Shown: positions 56,628 through 64,000 of the stretch, piece by piece | How positions within the stretch are numbered: position 1 is the first letter of the stretch | Layout of the letters: the number at the start of each line of letters is the position of its first letter | DNA from: Nodosilinea sp. PGN35 | GTDB taxonomy: Bacteria > Cyanobacteriota > Cyanobacteriia > Phormidesmidales > Phormidesmidaceae | Assembly: GCF_029109325.1 (NCBI RefSeq) | Contig: NZ_JAQKQJ010000010.1 | Coordinates: 248,001 to 312,000 of the forward strand | Length of the DNA: 64,000 bases | Direction of reading: 5' to 3' | The notes under the pieces: model-generated | Seen by the model: the letters and a program-made list of their open reading frames with translations, nothing else | What the model was told of the DNA's origin: nothing | Databases searched by the model: none | Translations under genes and position numbers: made by a program

Positions 56628-57470
56628 TTAGGAGGTGGTTTTGGCCATCACCTCGGAGAGGGCGGTGAAGATTTCGGCGCGCAGGGCCATCAGGTCTTCG
56701 GTGTGGCGCATCCGGGGCTGGGGGGCGGTGATGGCCCACTCGCGATGGATGCGGCCCGGGTGGCGACTCATCAGCAGAATGCGATCGCCCAGCAGCAGGG
56801 CCTCATCGAGGTCGTGGGTGACCAGCAGGGCGGTGCAGTGGCGCTGGGCAATAATCCCCAGTAAAAGCTGCTGCATTTCCAACCGGGTGATGGCGTCGAG
56901 GGCACCGAAGGGTTCGTCCATCAGCAGCAGATGCGGGTCGCGGGCAATGGTGCGGGCGATCGCGGCTCGTTGGGCCATCCCCCCCGAGAGCTGGTGGGGA
57001 TAGGCGCGGTGAAATTTCTCCAGCCCCACGCTGAGCAGGGCTCGGTCGATGCGGCTGCGCAGCTCGGGGCGCGACAGGCGACGCATGTGGCTGAGCTGTA
57101 GACCCAGGGCCACATTGTGCTGCACCGTCAGCCAGGGCAACAGGGCCGCCTCTTGAAAGATCAGCCCAATGCGCGGGTCGGGGGCCTGAATGCGCTGCCC
57201 GTGGAGGTAAATGCACCCCCGGTCGGCGGGTTGTAGCCCGGCAATGGTAGAGAGCAGCGACGATTTGCCGCAGCCGCTGGCCCCCAGGAGACAGACAATT
57301 TCCCCTGGCTGCACCGTCAGGTGAATACCATCCAAGACGGTGAACGGCCCCTGGGCGGTGACGTAGTGCTTGGCGAGATCATCTACCACTAGTAGAGCGG
57401 CGCGATCGGGCGATGCCCTCACATGGCCCTGGGCCGCAGGGGGCGAAGACGGATGCAATCTACTGTTCAT
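56628..57470 (-). CDS. ABC transporter ATP-binding protein, SsuB/TauB/NrtD type
   Basis: The 280-aa ATPase has Walker A GASGCGKSS, signature LSGGMAQR, Walker B LLLMDEPFGALD and VTHDLDEAL. It energises the permease at 54161. ATG 57470. It is 18 bp after the flavoprotein gene. Confidence 0.92.
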   Translation of the reverse strand: MNSRLHPSSPPAAQGHVRASPDRAALLVVDDLAKHYVTAQGPFTVLDGIHLTVQPGEIVCLLGASGCGKSSLLSTIAGLQPADRGCIYLHGQRIQAPDPRIGLIFQEAALLPWLTVQHNVALGLQLSHMRRLSRPELRSRIDRALLSVGLEKFHRAYPHQLSGGMAQRAAIARTIARDPHLLLMDEPFGALDAITRLEMQQLLLGIIAQRHCTALLVTHDLDEALLLGDRILLMSRHPGRIHREWAITAPQPRMRHTEDLMALRAEIFTALSEVMAKTTS

Positions 57471-57488
57471 GGAACAAACTCGCTCCAG

Positions 57489-58631
57489 TTATGGGGTAGC
57501 AGGCAGATCGTGCAAGACTTTCTTCAAATGCTTGAGCGCCGGGGTGACCATGGCCACAAAGTAGGCTTCGCGCAGGCGGCGCTCGATCGCCCCCCCGTGC
57601 AGATAGCTTCTCGCCCCGGCGTGGAGCATGTCGGCCTGAGCGGCCCGCAGCGATAGTTCTGAAGCAGCGGCGCGGGCCAGCACCACCCGACGAAAGAAGC
57701 CGGGCGCTGCGTACGGGGGGCGGGCGCTGAGGGTGTCGGCCAGGGCGTAGGTCTGCGATCGCAGCGCCTCCAGGTCTGCCTCCAGCCGCTCCACCGAATC
57801 GTCCAGGTAGCCATTCACATGGCCGTAGCGCTGGTTAGAGCGCTTCATGCTGTTGACACAGGCCTGGGTCAGCCCCAGCCCCATACCCACCTGGGCCAGC
57901 ACAAAGCCCGGCTTAATGCGGTTGATGTAGTCGGCGCAGGGGGCGGCCAAGATCCACTCATCCGGCACAAATACCTGACGCAGCTGGCAGCTGAAGGTGT
58001 TGCTCCCCTCCAGGGCAATGAAGTGGGCCGTCGATTTGAGGGTGAGACCGGGCAGACGGTCAGAGACGATCGCCATTAGGTAGTCATCGCTGTCGGCAAT
58101 TTTGGCCACCACCGCAAAGTAGTGACCCGGCCCCAGATTGGAGACCCAGGGCAGCAGCCCGTCGATCACATACCCCCCCGCTCGCCGCTCAGCCACCAGG
58201 GCAATCTTTTCGATGTCTGCGAAATGCTTCATCGGGTTCGACAGCCCCGTCCCCGCCAGCACCGCCCCGGTGGCAATCTGGGGCAGCAGCAGCTCCCGCA
58301 GCGCCTCACTGTCTGAGTTTTGGGCGTACCACACGCAGGCGATGTGGCACCAGGTGATAAACCCCGTGCACATGCAGGTCTGAGACACCGCCTCCACCAC
58401 CTGCACCGCCGCCCGAAACCCCTGACCCTCACCGCCAAAGGCCGGCGTCACGGTTTGGCCAAAGCCCCCCAGAGCCCCCAGCCGGTGCATAAACTCGCCG
58501 GGGTACACCCCCTCCTGGTCAATGGCGGGTACCAGGGGGGCCAGGTGCTGGGCGATCGCCGCTTTAGTCACCTCCAGGTCGAAGGGGACAGTCGGGGATA
58601 TCGGGCGATCGAGGAGGGTGGGAGGTTGCAT
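57489..58631 (-). CDS. acyl-CoA-dehydrogenase-family flavoprotein (SfnB/DszC-like)
   Basis: The 380-aa protein has the acyl-CoA dehydrogenase fold: N-terminal helices (GALGGFGQTVTPAFGGEGQG), the middle beta domain (AGTGLSNPMKHFADIEK, GGYVIDGLLPWVSNLGPG) and the C-terminal helices. Relatives include flavin-dependent monooxygenases of organosulfur compounds (DszC, SfnB). Next to an SsuABC-type transporter and OsmC, a desulfurisation role is likely but not proven. Confidence 0.83.
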   Translation of the reverse strand: MQPPTLLDRPISPTVPFDLEVTKAAIAQHLAPLVPAIDQEGVYPGEFMHRLGALGGFGQTVTPAFGGEGQGFRAAVQVVEAVSQTCMCTGFITWCHIACVWYAQNSDSEALRELLLPQIATGAVLAGTGLSNPMKHFADIEKIALVAERRAGGYVIDGLLPWVSNLGPGHYFAVVAKIADSDDYLMAIVSDRLPGLTLKSTAHFIALEGSNTFSCQLRQVFVPDEWILAAPCADYINRIKPGFVLAQVGMGLGLTQACVNSMKRSNQRYGHVNGYLDDSVERLEADLEALRSQTYALADTLSARPPYAAPGFFRRVVLARAAASELSLRAAQADMLHAGARSYLHGGAIERRLREAYFVAMVTPALKHLKKVLHDLPATP

Positions 58632-58678
58632 GGGGAGTGAGGGGTAGGGGAGTGGAAGGGTAGGGGGTGAGGGGTGGA

Positions 58679-58767
58679 GGGTGGGAAGTTTTAAGTGCTT
58701 AGTTTTGAGTTTTGAGTGAATGGTTGAAGGAATTAATTCAAAACTTAAAATTCAAAACTCAAAACTC
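58679..58767. repeat. 89-bp inverted repeat, right copy
   Basis: Exact inverse of 51986-52074 over 89 bp, read base by base. It lies between osmC and the flavoprotein gene. Confidence 0.92.
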
Positions 58768-58781
58768 CCCCCTCCCCACAA

Positions 58782-59315
58782 CTAGGCCAGAGAAACCTCC
58801 ATATTCACCGGCAGCCGCAGGGTGTTGGCTACGGGAGACCAGGCGTTGGCGTGGGCGACCAGGGCATCGAGGTCTTCGCGGCTGGCGTTGCCCTCAATCG
58901 CCACTTTGACGCGGATATCGCTGAAGCCCAGGCGCTTTTCCGACAGGTCGCCAATCCCCCAAACGCCGGTGATATTGATGTCGCCCTCCAGCTCCAGTTC
59001 CAGCTTGGTGAGCTGAATGTCGCGGGCGATCGCATTGGCATGGATGCCCACCGAGAGGCAGGATCCCAGCGCTGCCAGCACCGCCTCCGAGGGGTTGGGT
59101 GCGGTGTCCTGGCCGAGCAGGGTAGGCGGCTCGTCAATCACGTGGGCAGGCAGATCGCGCACGTAGTTGAGATTGCGGAACTGACCCTCCAGAACAGTCT
59201 TGGCCCGCACCGTAGCAACTTTGTTGGGGTTGCTGCGCGCCTTGTCGGCCAGTTCTTTGAGACCCTCCTGGCTCACCGGGCGCAGTCCTTGGCTTTCGGC
59301 AGTTAGCTGGGTCAT
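58782..59315 (-). CDS. OsmC-family protein lacking the second catalytic Cys
   Basis: The 177-aa protein has the OsmC/Ohr fold: PSEAVLAALGSCLSVGIHANA with C86, and ANAWSPVANTLRLP where the second Cys of peroxidatic OsmC proteins is Ser (S160). It therefore may not reduce organic peroxides in the normal way, or may use C86 with another thiol. It is the first gene of the minus-strand cluster, but lies outside the 89-bp repeat. Confidence 0.9.
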   Translation of the reverse strand: MTQLTAESQGLRPVSQEGLKELADKARSNPNKVATVRAKTVLEGQFRNLNYVRDLPAHVIDEPPTLLGQDTAPNPSEAVLAALGSCLSVGIHANAIARDIQLTKLELELEGDINITGVWGIGDLSEKRLGFSDIRVKVAIEGNASREDLDALVAHANAWSPVANTLRLPVNMEVSLA

Positions 59316-59326
59316 GACAACTCCAA

Positions 59327-59340
59327 ATAGAACGTTCTAT
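59327..59340. promoter_or_regulatory. 14-bp perfect palindrome upstream of osmC, candidate TetR operator
   Basis: ATAGAACGTTCTAT is a perfect palindrome 12 bp before the osmC start. TetR-family operators often take this form. No equal copy is visible before the tetR gene (53933), so the pairing is inferred. Confidence 0.45.
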
Positions 59341-59594
59341 ACAATTCGAGGACAGCATAGCGCGGGTTTATTTCAGGCCATGCTCGTAGCGAACAACTCT
59401 ACGTCTTACGGGCAAAACGTAGGCGAAATACTGACGCTGCCTCTCTGTCCCACCCTGGAGATTGACACAATTTAGATCGAAAGGCAAGCGATTTGAGTTT
59501 CAATCAGGGTTTTTATTCGTTCTAAATAGAGCTGTAGAAAGGCTGGGGCGGCGAATAGATGCTGAAGGGGCTGATTGCGCTGTCTGGGACTCCT

Positions 59595-59814
59595 TCAATC
59601 ACATCAGCAAGCCCTAAGTAGCCGTTGCGCGCCACCGTCTGCCGTCCTTGCTCATCCCGACGGTCTCGATACTCCACCAGACAGTGCTGCAATTCTGCCT
59701 CCACCGCCTGGGCGATGATCTGCCGGGCTCCCCGATGCATCAGAGCTTCAGCGCGTCGCTGAAGCTCTCCGTTGTCTCGTTCGGCGGCAATGAAATAAGA
59801 TTGCCGTCATTCAT
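59595..59814 (-). pseudogene. IS256-like transposase remnant (frameshifted)
   Basis: From ATG 59814 the frame reads MNDGNLISLPPNETTESFSDAL, an IS256-family N-terminal style. After a frame change near 59745 it continues EALMHRGARQIIAQAVEAEL, CLVEYRDRRDEQGRQTVARNGYLG and then loses similarity. The catalytic DDE part is absent, so the copy is dead. Confidence 0.75.
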
Positions 59815-59877
59815 GGTGTTGCGGAACCCGACCATCCCCTGGGTTGGGTGGGAAAGTCCCTCGAAAAGACAGCTTTT

Positions 59878-59935
59878 TATAGCCACAGTCACGCTGATTA
59901 GGACACCAAAAAACTCCAAAACGTTCAAACGAAAG
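59878..59935. repeat. dispersed palindromic element, partial copy F
   Basis: ATTAGGACACC, AAAACGTTCAAACG and the TATAGCCACAGTCACG leader match one half of the element; the other arm is missing. It lies between the IS remnant and the tRNA-like sequence. Confidence 0.5.
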
Positions 59936-59994
59936 CTCAGGGTTTACTCACCCGAGCCTGCTACATATCAACGCTTTGAAATCAACGCTTTGAA

Positions 59995-60074
59995 CGGAGA
60001 GGGGGGGATTCGAACCCCCGTGAGTGTGACCCTCAAACAGTTTTCGAGACTGCTCTACCAATTCTTAAAACTCC
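59995..60074 (-). tRNA. tRNA-Ser(CGA)-like sequence, probably degenerate
   Basis: The minus strand has a T-arm GGGGGTTCGAATCCCCC, a 3' acceptor strand CCTCTCC plus G, a class II variable arm (TGAG / CTCA) and an anticodon loop CTCGAAA in a 5-bp stem, giving CGA for serine. The 5' half is wrong: only four of seven acceptor pairs form (GGAG), the D-stem AGAA does not pair with GAGC, and the whole is 80 nt where about 88-90 is normal. It may be a decayed gene or a fragment left by an integration event. Confidence 0.55.
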
Positions 60075-60428
60075 CTTTTAGAAAGCTTTTGGGGGTTTGC
60101 AATATATTAATGAACTAATTTTGATCTAATGCGACAGACTCCGGGTCTGCGATCGCGATGCCTCATAGTTTTTGTTTTGCCTCTGCAGGTTGGGTAGGTT
60201 GGGACGCTATACCCAAAGTCCTTAATCATTGGGCATTTCAGCAGATCCCAGCCTCATCCCAGCTTCTAAATAGGTTGGGTAGGTTGGGTTGGGGGACAGA
60301 AAATGTCATTGGTATTCTAAGGATCCAATTAAGCCGCCTAGATCTGTAGCAAAGTTCCGGTTATTAACCTTAACCTTGGGAAAACTAAGCAGGGGCAATT
60401 GCGGCCTCACCATCTTATATAAAACCCT
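60075..60428. other. gap between the tRNA-like sequence and the helicase unit
   Basis: About 350 bp hold no gene. Two GGTTGGGTAGGTTGGG-type blocks (60186-60203 and 60271-60294) are short direct repeats of TTGGGTAGG. The promoter for the DUF1232-like gene should lie near 60380-60420. Confidence 0.45.
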
Positions 60429-60839
60429 ATGCAGCTCAATCTATTGGTACTACCTGAGGGGCTCGATCGCACCCTCACCGATGTCCTTACCCTATATGCC
60501 CAACAAGTAGACTCCATCGACTTAACCTACCTGGGCGATCGCCTCCAAGCACACCTCCACAGTGCCAGGGCAGCCTCGCTAGACAACCCTATGGTGCATG
60601 TCGCCCTAGCGGAGGCGATCGCAGCCACCTACGACAAGCTCATCACCCGCTGGGATAGCCTGCCTCCTGCCGCTCGCCCCTGGATGAAAGGAGCAATGCT
60701 CTACTTTGTCGAAACTGACGATGATGCCCCCGACTTTGACTCGCCCATTGGCTTTGAGGATGATGTAGAGGTGCTCAATGCCTGCCTGCGTATGGCAGGG
60801 TTAGAGCAGCTTTGCCTAAGTCCAGAGGATTTTGATTAA
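60429..60839 (+). CDS. small DUF1232/YkvA-like protein
   Basis: The 136-aa protein is mainly helical. Its C-terminal half (AMLYFVETDDDAPDFDSPIGFEDDVEVLNACLRMAGL) follows the DUF1232 pattern of an aromatic helix, a DxxPD turn and a G(F/Y)xDD helix. The TAATG at 60837-60841 overlaps its stop with the helicase start, so the two are translationally coupled and probably work together. The family function is unknown. Confidence 0.7.
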   Translation: MQLNLLVLPEGLDRTLTDVLTLYAQQVDSIDLTYLGDRLQAHLHSARAASLDNPMVHVALAEAIAATYDKLITRWDSLPPAARPWMKGAMLYFVETDDDAPDFDSPIGFEDDVEVLNACLRMAGLEQLCLSPEDFD

Positions 60840-62656
60840 TGGCATCCCCCCTGTCCATTGCTCCCGGAATGCGAGTGCTCTGTCGAGATGCCGAGTGGCT
60901 AGTGCAGCGGGTTGATGCCGCGAACGACGCAGGCACCCAGCACGCTGTGCAGGTCGTGGGGGTGGATGACCTGGTGCGAGGGCATCAGGCGGTGTTTCTC
61001 ACCCAGCTCGATCGCATCGAACCGGTTGACCCCAGAAAGACCCAACTGGTCCCCGATGGCTCCAACGGCTTTCGCCGTGCCAAGCTGTTTCTAGAGGCTC
61101 AGCTGCGGCAGATGCCTGCGGCCAGCGAAACGCCAGATTTGGATGGGCTAGGGGCCTTTGACCCGATGGCCTTTCAGCTCACTACCGTGCGGCGAGCCCT
61201 CGAACAGCTCCGGCCCCGGCTGCTGCTAGCGGATACGGTGGGCTTGGGCAAAACCATTCAGGTGGGTATGGTGCTGACGGAGCTAATGCGGCGGGGCCGG
61301 GCCGATCGCATCCTGGTGCTGGCGAAGAAGTCGATGCTGACTCAGTTTCAGGCGGAGCTGTGGAATCGCTTTAACCTGCCCCTGGTGCGGCTAGACTCCC
61401 AAGGCATCGCCAAGCTGCGGCTCAAGATTCCCACCAACAAGAACCCCTTCGAGGTCTACCACCGCATCATCATCAGCATCGACACCCTGAAAGATGCCGG
61501 TCGCTACCGTCACTTTTTAGAAGAAACCCGTTGGGACGTGGTGGTGATCGATGAAGCCCACAACGTGGCCGGGGCCAGCGTACCCGAGAACCACCAGGCC
61601 CATCGCCTGGCCCGGCTGCTCTCGCGCCGCACCGACAGCATGCTGCTGACCACCGCCACCCCCCACAACGGCAAGCGCGAAACCTTTGGGCGGCTGATCT
61701 CCCTGCTCGACCCCTCGGCCATTCCAGACCCCCGCTACCGGGAGTACGATGCCGACGATATCCGGGGCTTTTACCTGATGCGGTTCAAGGAGGATATTCG
61801 GGGGCAGATCGGCCAGCAGATGACCGATCGCATCGTTACTCCCCTAGTCCAGACCACCACCCAGGCTACCCCAGCAGAAGAAGCGGTCTACGGCGTGTTA
61901 GGGGAAATGCGTCAGGCGGCGAAGGAAGCTAAGGCTCTGGGCAAGGGAGCCGACTGGCGCAACCAGCGGCTGATCCAGTACGGCCTCTACAAGCAGTTTC
62001 TCTCCAGCCCCGAGTCCTGTGCGGGTACCGTCACCAAGCGGAGCAACAGCCTGACCCAAAAGGAGCCTCAGAACGCTGAAATTCCTTACCTAAAGCGGTT
62101 GAGTACAGCCCTGAAGGGACTGACTCTGGCTGACTCATCCCGGTTTAAGCTGCTGCTGGAGCAGTTGGAATCGATTGGCTGGACGGGCAAGGCCAACAGT
62201 CCGCGCATTCTGGTCTTTACGGAGTACGTGCCCACCCAGCAGGCGCTGGCCCTGGCGATCGCCGCTCACTTTCGCCTCAAGCACAGCGAAAAATTTGAAG
62301 ACCAGGCCAAACAGGCGATCGCATCCATCAATGGCGCTTGCCCCGACATTCACCTGATGGCAGCGGTGGAAGCCTTTGGCACCCAGTCGGCCCCGGTACG
62401 AATCATGATTGCCACCGATGTCGCCTCTGAGGGCATCAACCTGCACCACCAGTGCCACCACGTCATCCATTACGACCTGCCTTGGTCGATCATCACCCTA
62501 ATTCAGCGCAATGGGCGGGTGGACCGCATCGGCCAAACTCACCAGCCCATCCTTCGTTACCTGATGGTGGAGACCGCCAACGGTCTGCTCAGCGGCGACT
62601 CCGCCATCTTTGGGCGACTGATCGAAAAGGTAGAAGAAATTAACCGCAGCACCTGA
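60839..62656 (+). CDS. SNF2-type DEAH helicase, N-terminal part up to an in-frame TGA
   Basis: This 605-codon part has helicase motif I ADTVGLGKTI (131-140), DEAH (238-241), TTATPHNGKR, then ATDVASEGINLHHQ and QRNGRVDRIGQ of the C-terminal lobe. It is thus a complete two-lobe ATPase core of the SNF2/RapA kind. It ends at TGA 62654-62656, but the same frame continues 12 bp on into the next open frame. A CGA (Arg) to TGA change would explain the split. Confidence 0.88.
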   Translation: MASPLSIAPGMRVLCRDAEWLVQRVDAANDAGTQHAVQVVGVDDLVRGHQAVFLTQLDRIEPVDPRKTQLVPDGSNGFRRAKLFLEAQLRQMPAASETPDLDGLGAFDPMAFQLTTVRRALEQLRPRLLLADTVGLGKTIQVGMVLTELMRRGRADRILVLAKKSMLTQFQAELWNRFNLPLVRLDSQGIAKLRLKIPTNKNPFEVYHRIIISIDTLKDAGRYRHFLEETRWDVVVIDEAHNVAGASVPENHQAHRLARLLSRRTDSMLLTTATPHNGKRETFGRLISLLDPSAIPDPRYREYDADDIRGFYLMRFKEDIRGQIGQQMTDRIVTPLVQTTTQATPAEEAVYGVLGEMRQAAKEAKALGKGADWRNQRLIQYGLYKQFLSSPESCAGTVTKRSNSLTQKEPQNAEIPYLKRLSTALKGLTLADSSRFKLLLEQLESIGWTGKANSPRILVFTEYVPTQQALALAIAAHFRLKHSEKFEDQAKQAIASINGACPDIHLMAAVEAFGTQSAPVRIMIATDVASEGINLHHQCHHVIHYDLPWSIITLIQRNGRVDRIGQTHQPILRYLMVETANGLLSGDSAIFGRLIEKVEEINRST

Positions 62657-62674
62657 TCCGGCGAAAGCCAGCTC

Positions 62675-63865
62675 ATGCTCTACGACCCCGAAAAGGAAGC
62701 CGAGTACATCGCCGAGCAGGGGTTGCTGACGGGCGACCCGAACGTTCTGGAGAAACGCACCGGCACCGATGCCACCGTCACCGCCGAAGCAAACGCCCTG
62801 GAATCCATCATCACCGCCGGGAACCTGAAGGACGACGATGACCTCTTAGCGATGCTTCTAGGCGGCGAGGAAGCAGATGCCAGAAGTCAGGATTCAGAAG
62901 TCACCGTCCAAAATCCAAAATCTAAACTCCAAAACTCCACCCCTTCCCGCATCCGCTTCTACCGCGACATGGCTTTTCTCAAAGAGGCCTACGGACTATT
63001 GCGAGAGACCAAACGCGACTACCCCGACCTAGAGGAGTCAGACAAAATGGTCACCCTGACGGCCCCAACAGACCTGAAGCGGCGACTCGGGTCGCCCTCC
63101 CAAAAGGAGAGCGTGATTTTTGGCGCGACAGCTATCCCCGAAGAAGCTTGGCCCGAGCATGACCAGTTTCGGCTAACGGAAGACGTAGAGCGGGTGAAGC
63201 TGGCGATTACCGCCGCCCGCAATACCTCGGGCTACTGGTCGAAGGAACTGCTGTGCAGCGAAACCCACCCGATTATGCAGTGGCTGGTGGAGCGGCTGCT
63301 GATGGAGTTTGCCCGAGGGGAAGCGCCGATCATCACCTCTAAGCGCCTAGCGGTGGGGGAGCTGGCCTTTTGCTTTATGGGTCAGGTGCCCTCGAAGGCG
63401 GGTACGCCGCTGGTGGTGGATGCTCACGCCGTGCGGATTTTGCCCAAGGGCAAGAGCGAAATCCTCAGCCTAGAGCAAACCCTCAGCGATGCTGGGTTTG
63501 GAACCCTGGCTAATATCAATCGCCCGGCGGAAACCCAATCGGCTCAGCTGCTGCTGTCGGCAGCGGTGGATGCCAGCCTCGAACACCTCAAAGCCCTAGA
63601 GCAGGATCGCCAGAGCCGCGTCATGCCCCTGCTGCGCCAGGAAGAACGCCGCCTACGTGACTGGCGACGCAAGCGGCAGGAGATTATTGATCGCCGCCTG
63701 ACTGACCTCGACTCCACTAGCGCCACCGCCAAACGCCTGCGCCAGGAACGCGACGACATGGCGAAATACATTAAGGACCGCCAGCAGCACTGGCGCGACA
63801 TGCACCTGCTGCCGGGCGAATCTCCCATTACCCGCCTGTTGCTGGTGATTGAGGGAGTGGGTTAG
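62675..63865 (+). CDS. C-terminal part of the same SNF2-type helicase
   Basis: The frame is the same as that of the upstream part (offset 1836 nt = 612 codons); codons for SGESQL link the two. Protein text LYDPEKEAEYIAEQG continues the helicase as in full-length relatives. It has LAVGELAFCFMGQ and a long charged coiled coil (about 290-380). Near residues 70-88 (DSEVTVQNPKSKLQNS) a heptanucleotide array is translated in frame. ATG 62675 could restart translation, giving 396 aa, but no clear ribosome site is seen. Confidence 0.82.
   Translation: MLYDPEKEAEYIAEQGLLTGDPNVLEKRTGTDATVTAEANALESIITAGNLKDDDDLLAMLLGGEEADARSQDSEVTVQNPKSKLQNSTPSRIRFYRDMAFLKEAYGLLRETKRDYPDLEESDKMVTLTAPTDLKRRLGSPSQKESVIFGATAIPEEAWPEHDQFRLTEDVERVKLAITAARNTSGYWSKELLCSETHPIMQWLVERLLMEFARGEAPIITSKRLAVGELAFCFMGQVPSKAGTPLVVDAHAVRILPKGKSEILSLEQTLSDAGFGTLANINRPAETQSAQLLLSAAVDASLEHLKALEQDRQSRVMPLLRQEERRLRDWRRKRQEIIDRRLTDLDSTSATAKRLRQERDDMAKYIKDRQQHWRDMHLLPGESPITRLLLVIEGVG
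62885..62938. repeat. heptanucleotide array inside the helicase coding frame
   Basis: CCAAAAT, CCAAAAT, CTAAACT and CCAAAAC-like units lie in the reading frame and encode NPKSKLQNS, the same text as the array before fecD (49313). It is the second case of translated STRR in the window. Confidence 0.78.
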
Positions 63866-63935
63866 CGATAATGGGAAAACCGATTCTCAGCCTGACCCTT
63901 GATCTAGACAACTGGCAAATCACCCAAGGACACCC

Positions 63936-64000
63936 ATGGCCACAATTGAAATACAGGTTCCAGAAGAAGTGTTGATTAGCTTGAAAGAAACACCAGCGAG
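63936..64000 (+). CDS. UPF0175-like (antitoxin-type) protein, partial
   Basis: The frame starts at ATG 63936 with AAGGA 7 nt before it, and reads MATIEIQVPEEVLISLKETP to the window end. This start is typical of UPF0175 proteins, small DNA-binding relatives of antitoxins. Only 21 residues are visible. Confidence 0.6.
   Translation, partial: MATIEIQVPEEVLISLKETPA

Noticed and set aside
63871..63975. 35-codon frame MGKPILSLTLDLDNW
   Set aside because: The UPF0175-like start at 63936 in another frame has a ribosome site and a known family beginning; this short frame has neither.

Overview
The window comes from a cyanobacterium. It carries psaF, psaJ and psaL for photosystem I, a cyAbrB-type regulator, a DesC acyl-lipid desaturase, cobalamin genes of the precorrin route and very many GCGATCGC (HIP1) palindromes. 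High GC and several families of 7-nt tandem repeats fit a filamentous, Leptolyngbya/Nodosilinea-like lineage, but the genus is inferred and not shown.

1-19.1 kb is mostly core genome: partial holA, the cobH-cobL pair, a CPBP protease-like membrane protein with a suspicious A9 run at its 5' end, cyAbrB, acs, a MASE1-adenylate cyclase, a CsoR/InrS-type metal sensor, a thioredoxin-like lipoprotein, tsaD divergent from psaF-psaJ-psaL, a PLP lyase, desC, gyrB and miaA.

19.5-50.5 kb is an iron/siderophore island. It holds three AraC/PchR-like activators, three intact AMIN-domain TonB-dependent receptors, four FecB-type lipoproteins of two sequence types, two EntS-like MFS proteins, one ABC exporter, two candidate Fe-S proteins (an Apd1/sucrase-ferredoxin-like protein and a DUF1636 protein), TonB, ExbB, ExbD, two FecCD permeases and one FecE ATPase. 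I see no siderophore biosynthesis gene. The genes form repeated modules (activator - receptor - binding protein - exporter or Fe-S protein), which suggests scavenging of foreign siderophores, cytoplasmic iron release and re-export of the ligand. A decayed BtuB-like receptor lies between tonB and exbB.

50.7-59.3 kb holds a TPR (TTC38-like) protein and a minus-strand cluster for an organic, probably sulfur-containing, nutrient: OsmC, an acyl-CoA-dehydrogenase-like flavoprotein, an SsuABC-type transporter, a TetR regulator and a PhnD-like protein. An identical 89-bp inverted repeat pair (51986-52074 and 58679-58767) brackets this cluster except for osmC.

59.5-64 kb looks like the edge of an accessory island: an IS256-like transposase remnant, a degenerate tRNA-Ser(CGA)-like sequence, a DUF1232-like small protein translationally coupled to an SNF2-type helicase that is split by one in-frame TGA, and the start of a UPF0175-type gene.

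The window is also rich in repeats: heptanucleotide tandem arrays between operon genes and inside coding frames, and a palindromic element of about 100 bp present in five full and one partial copies.
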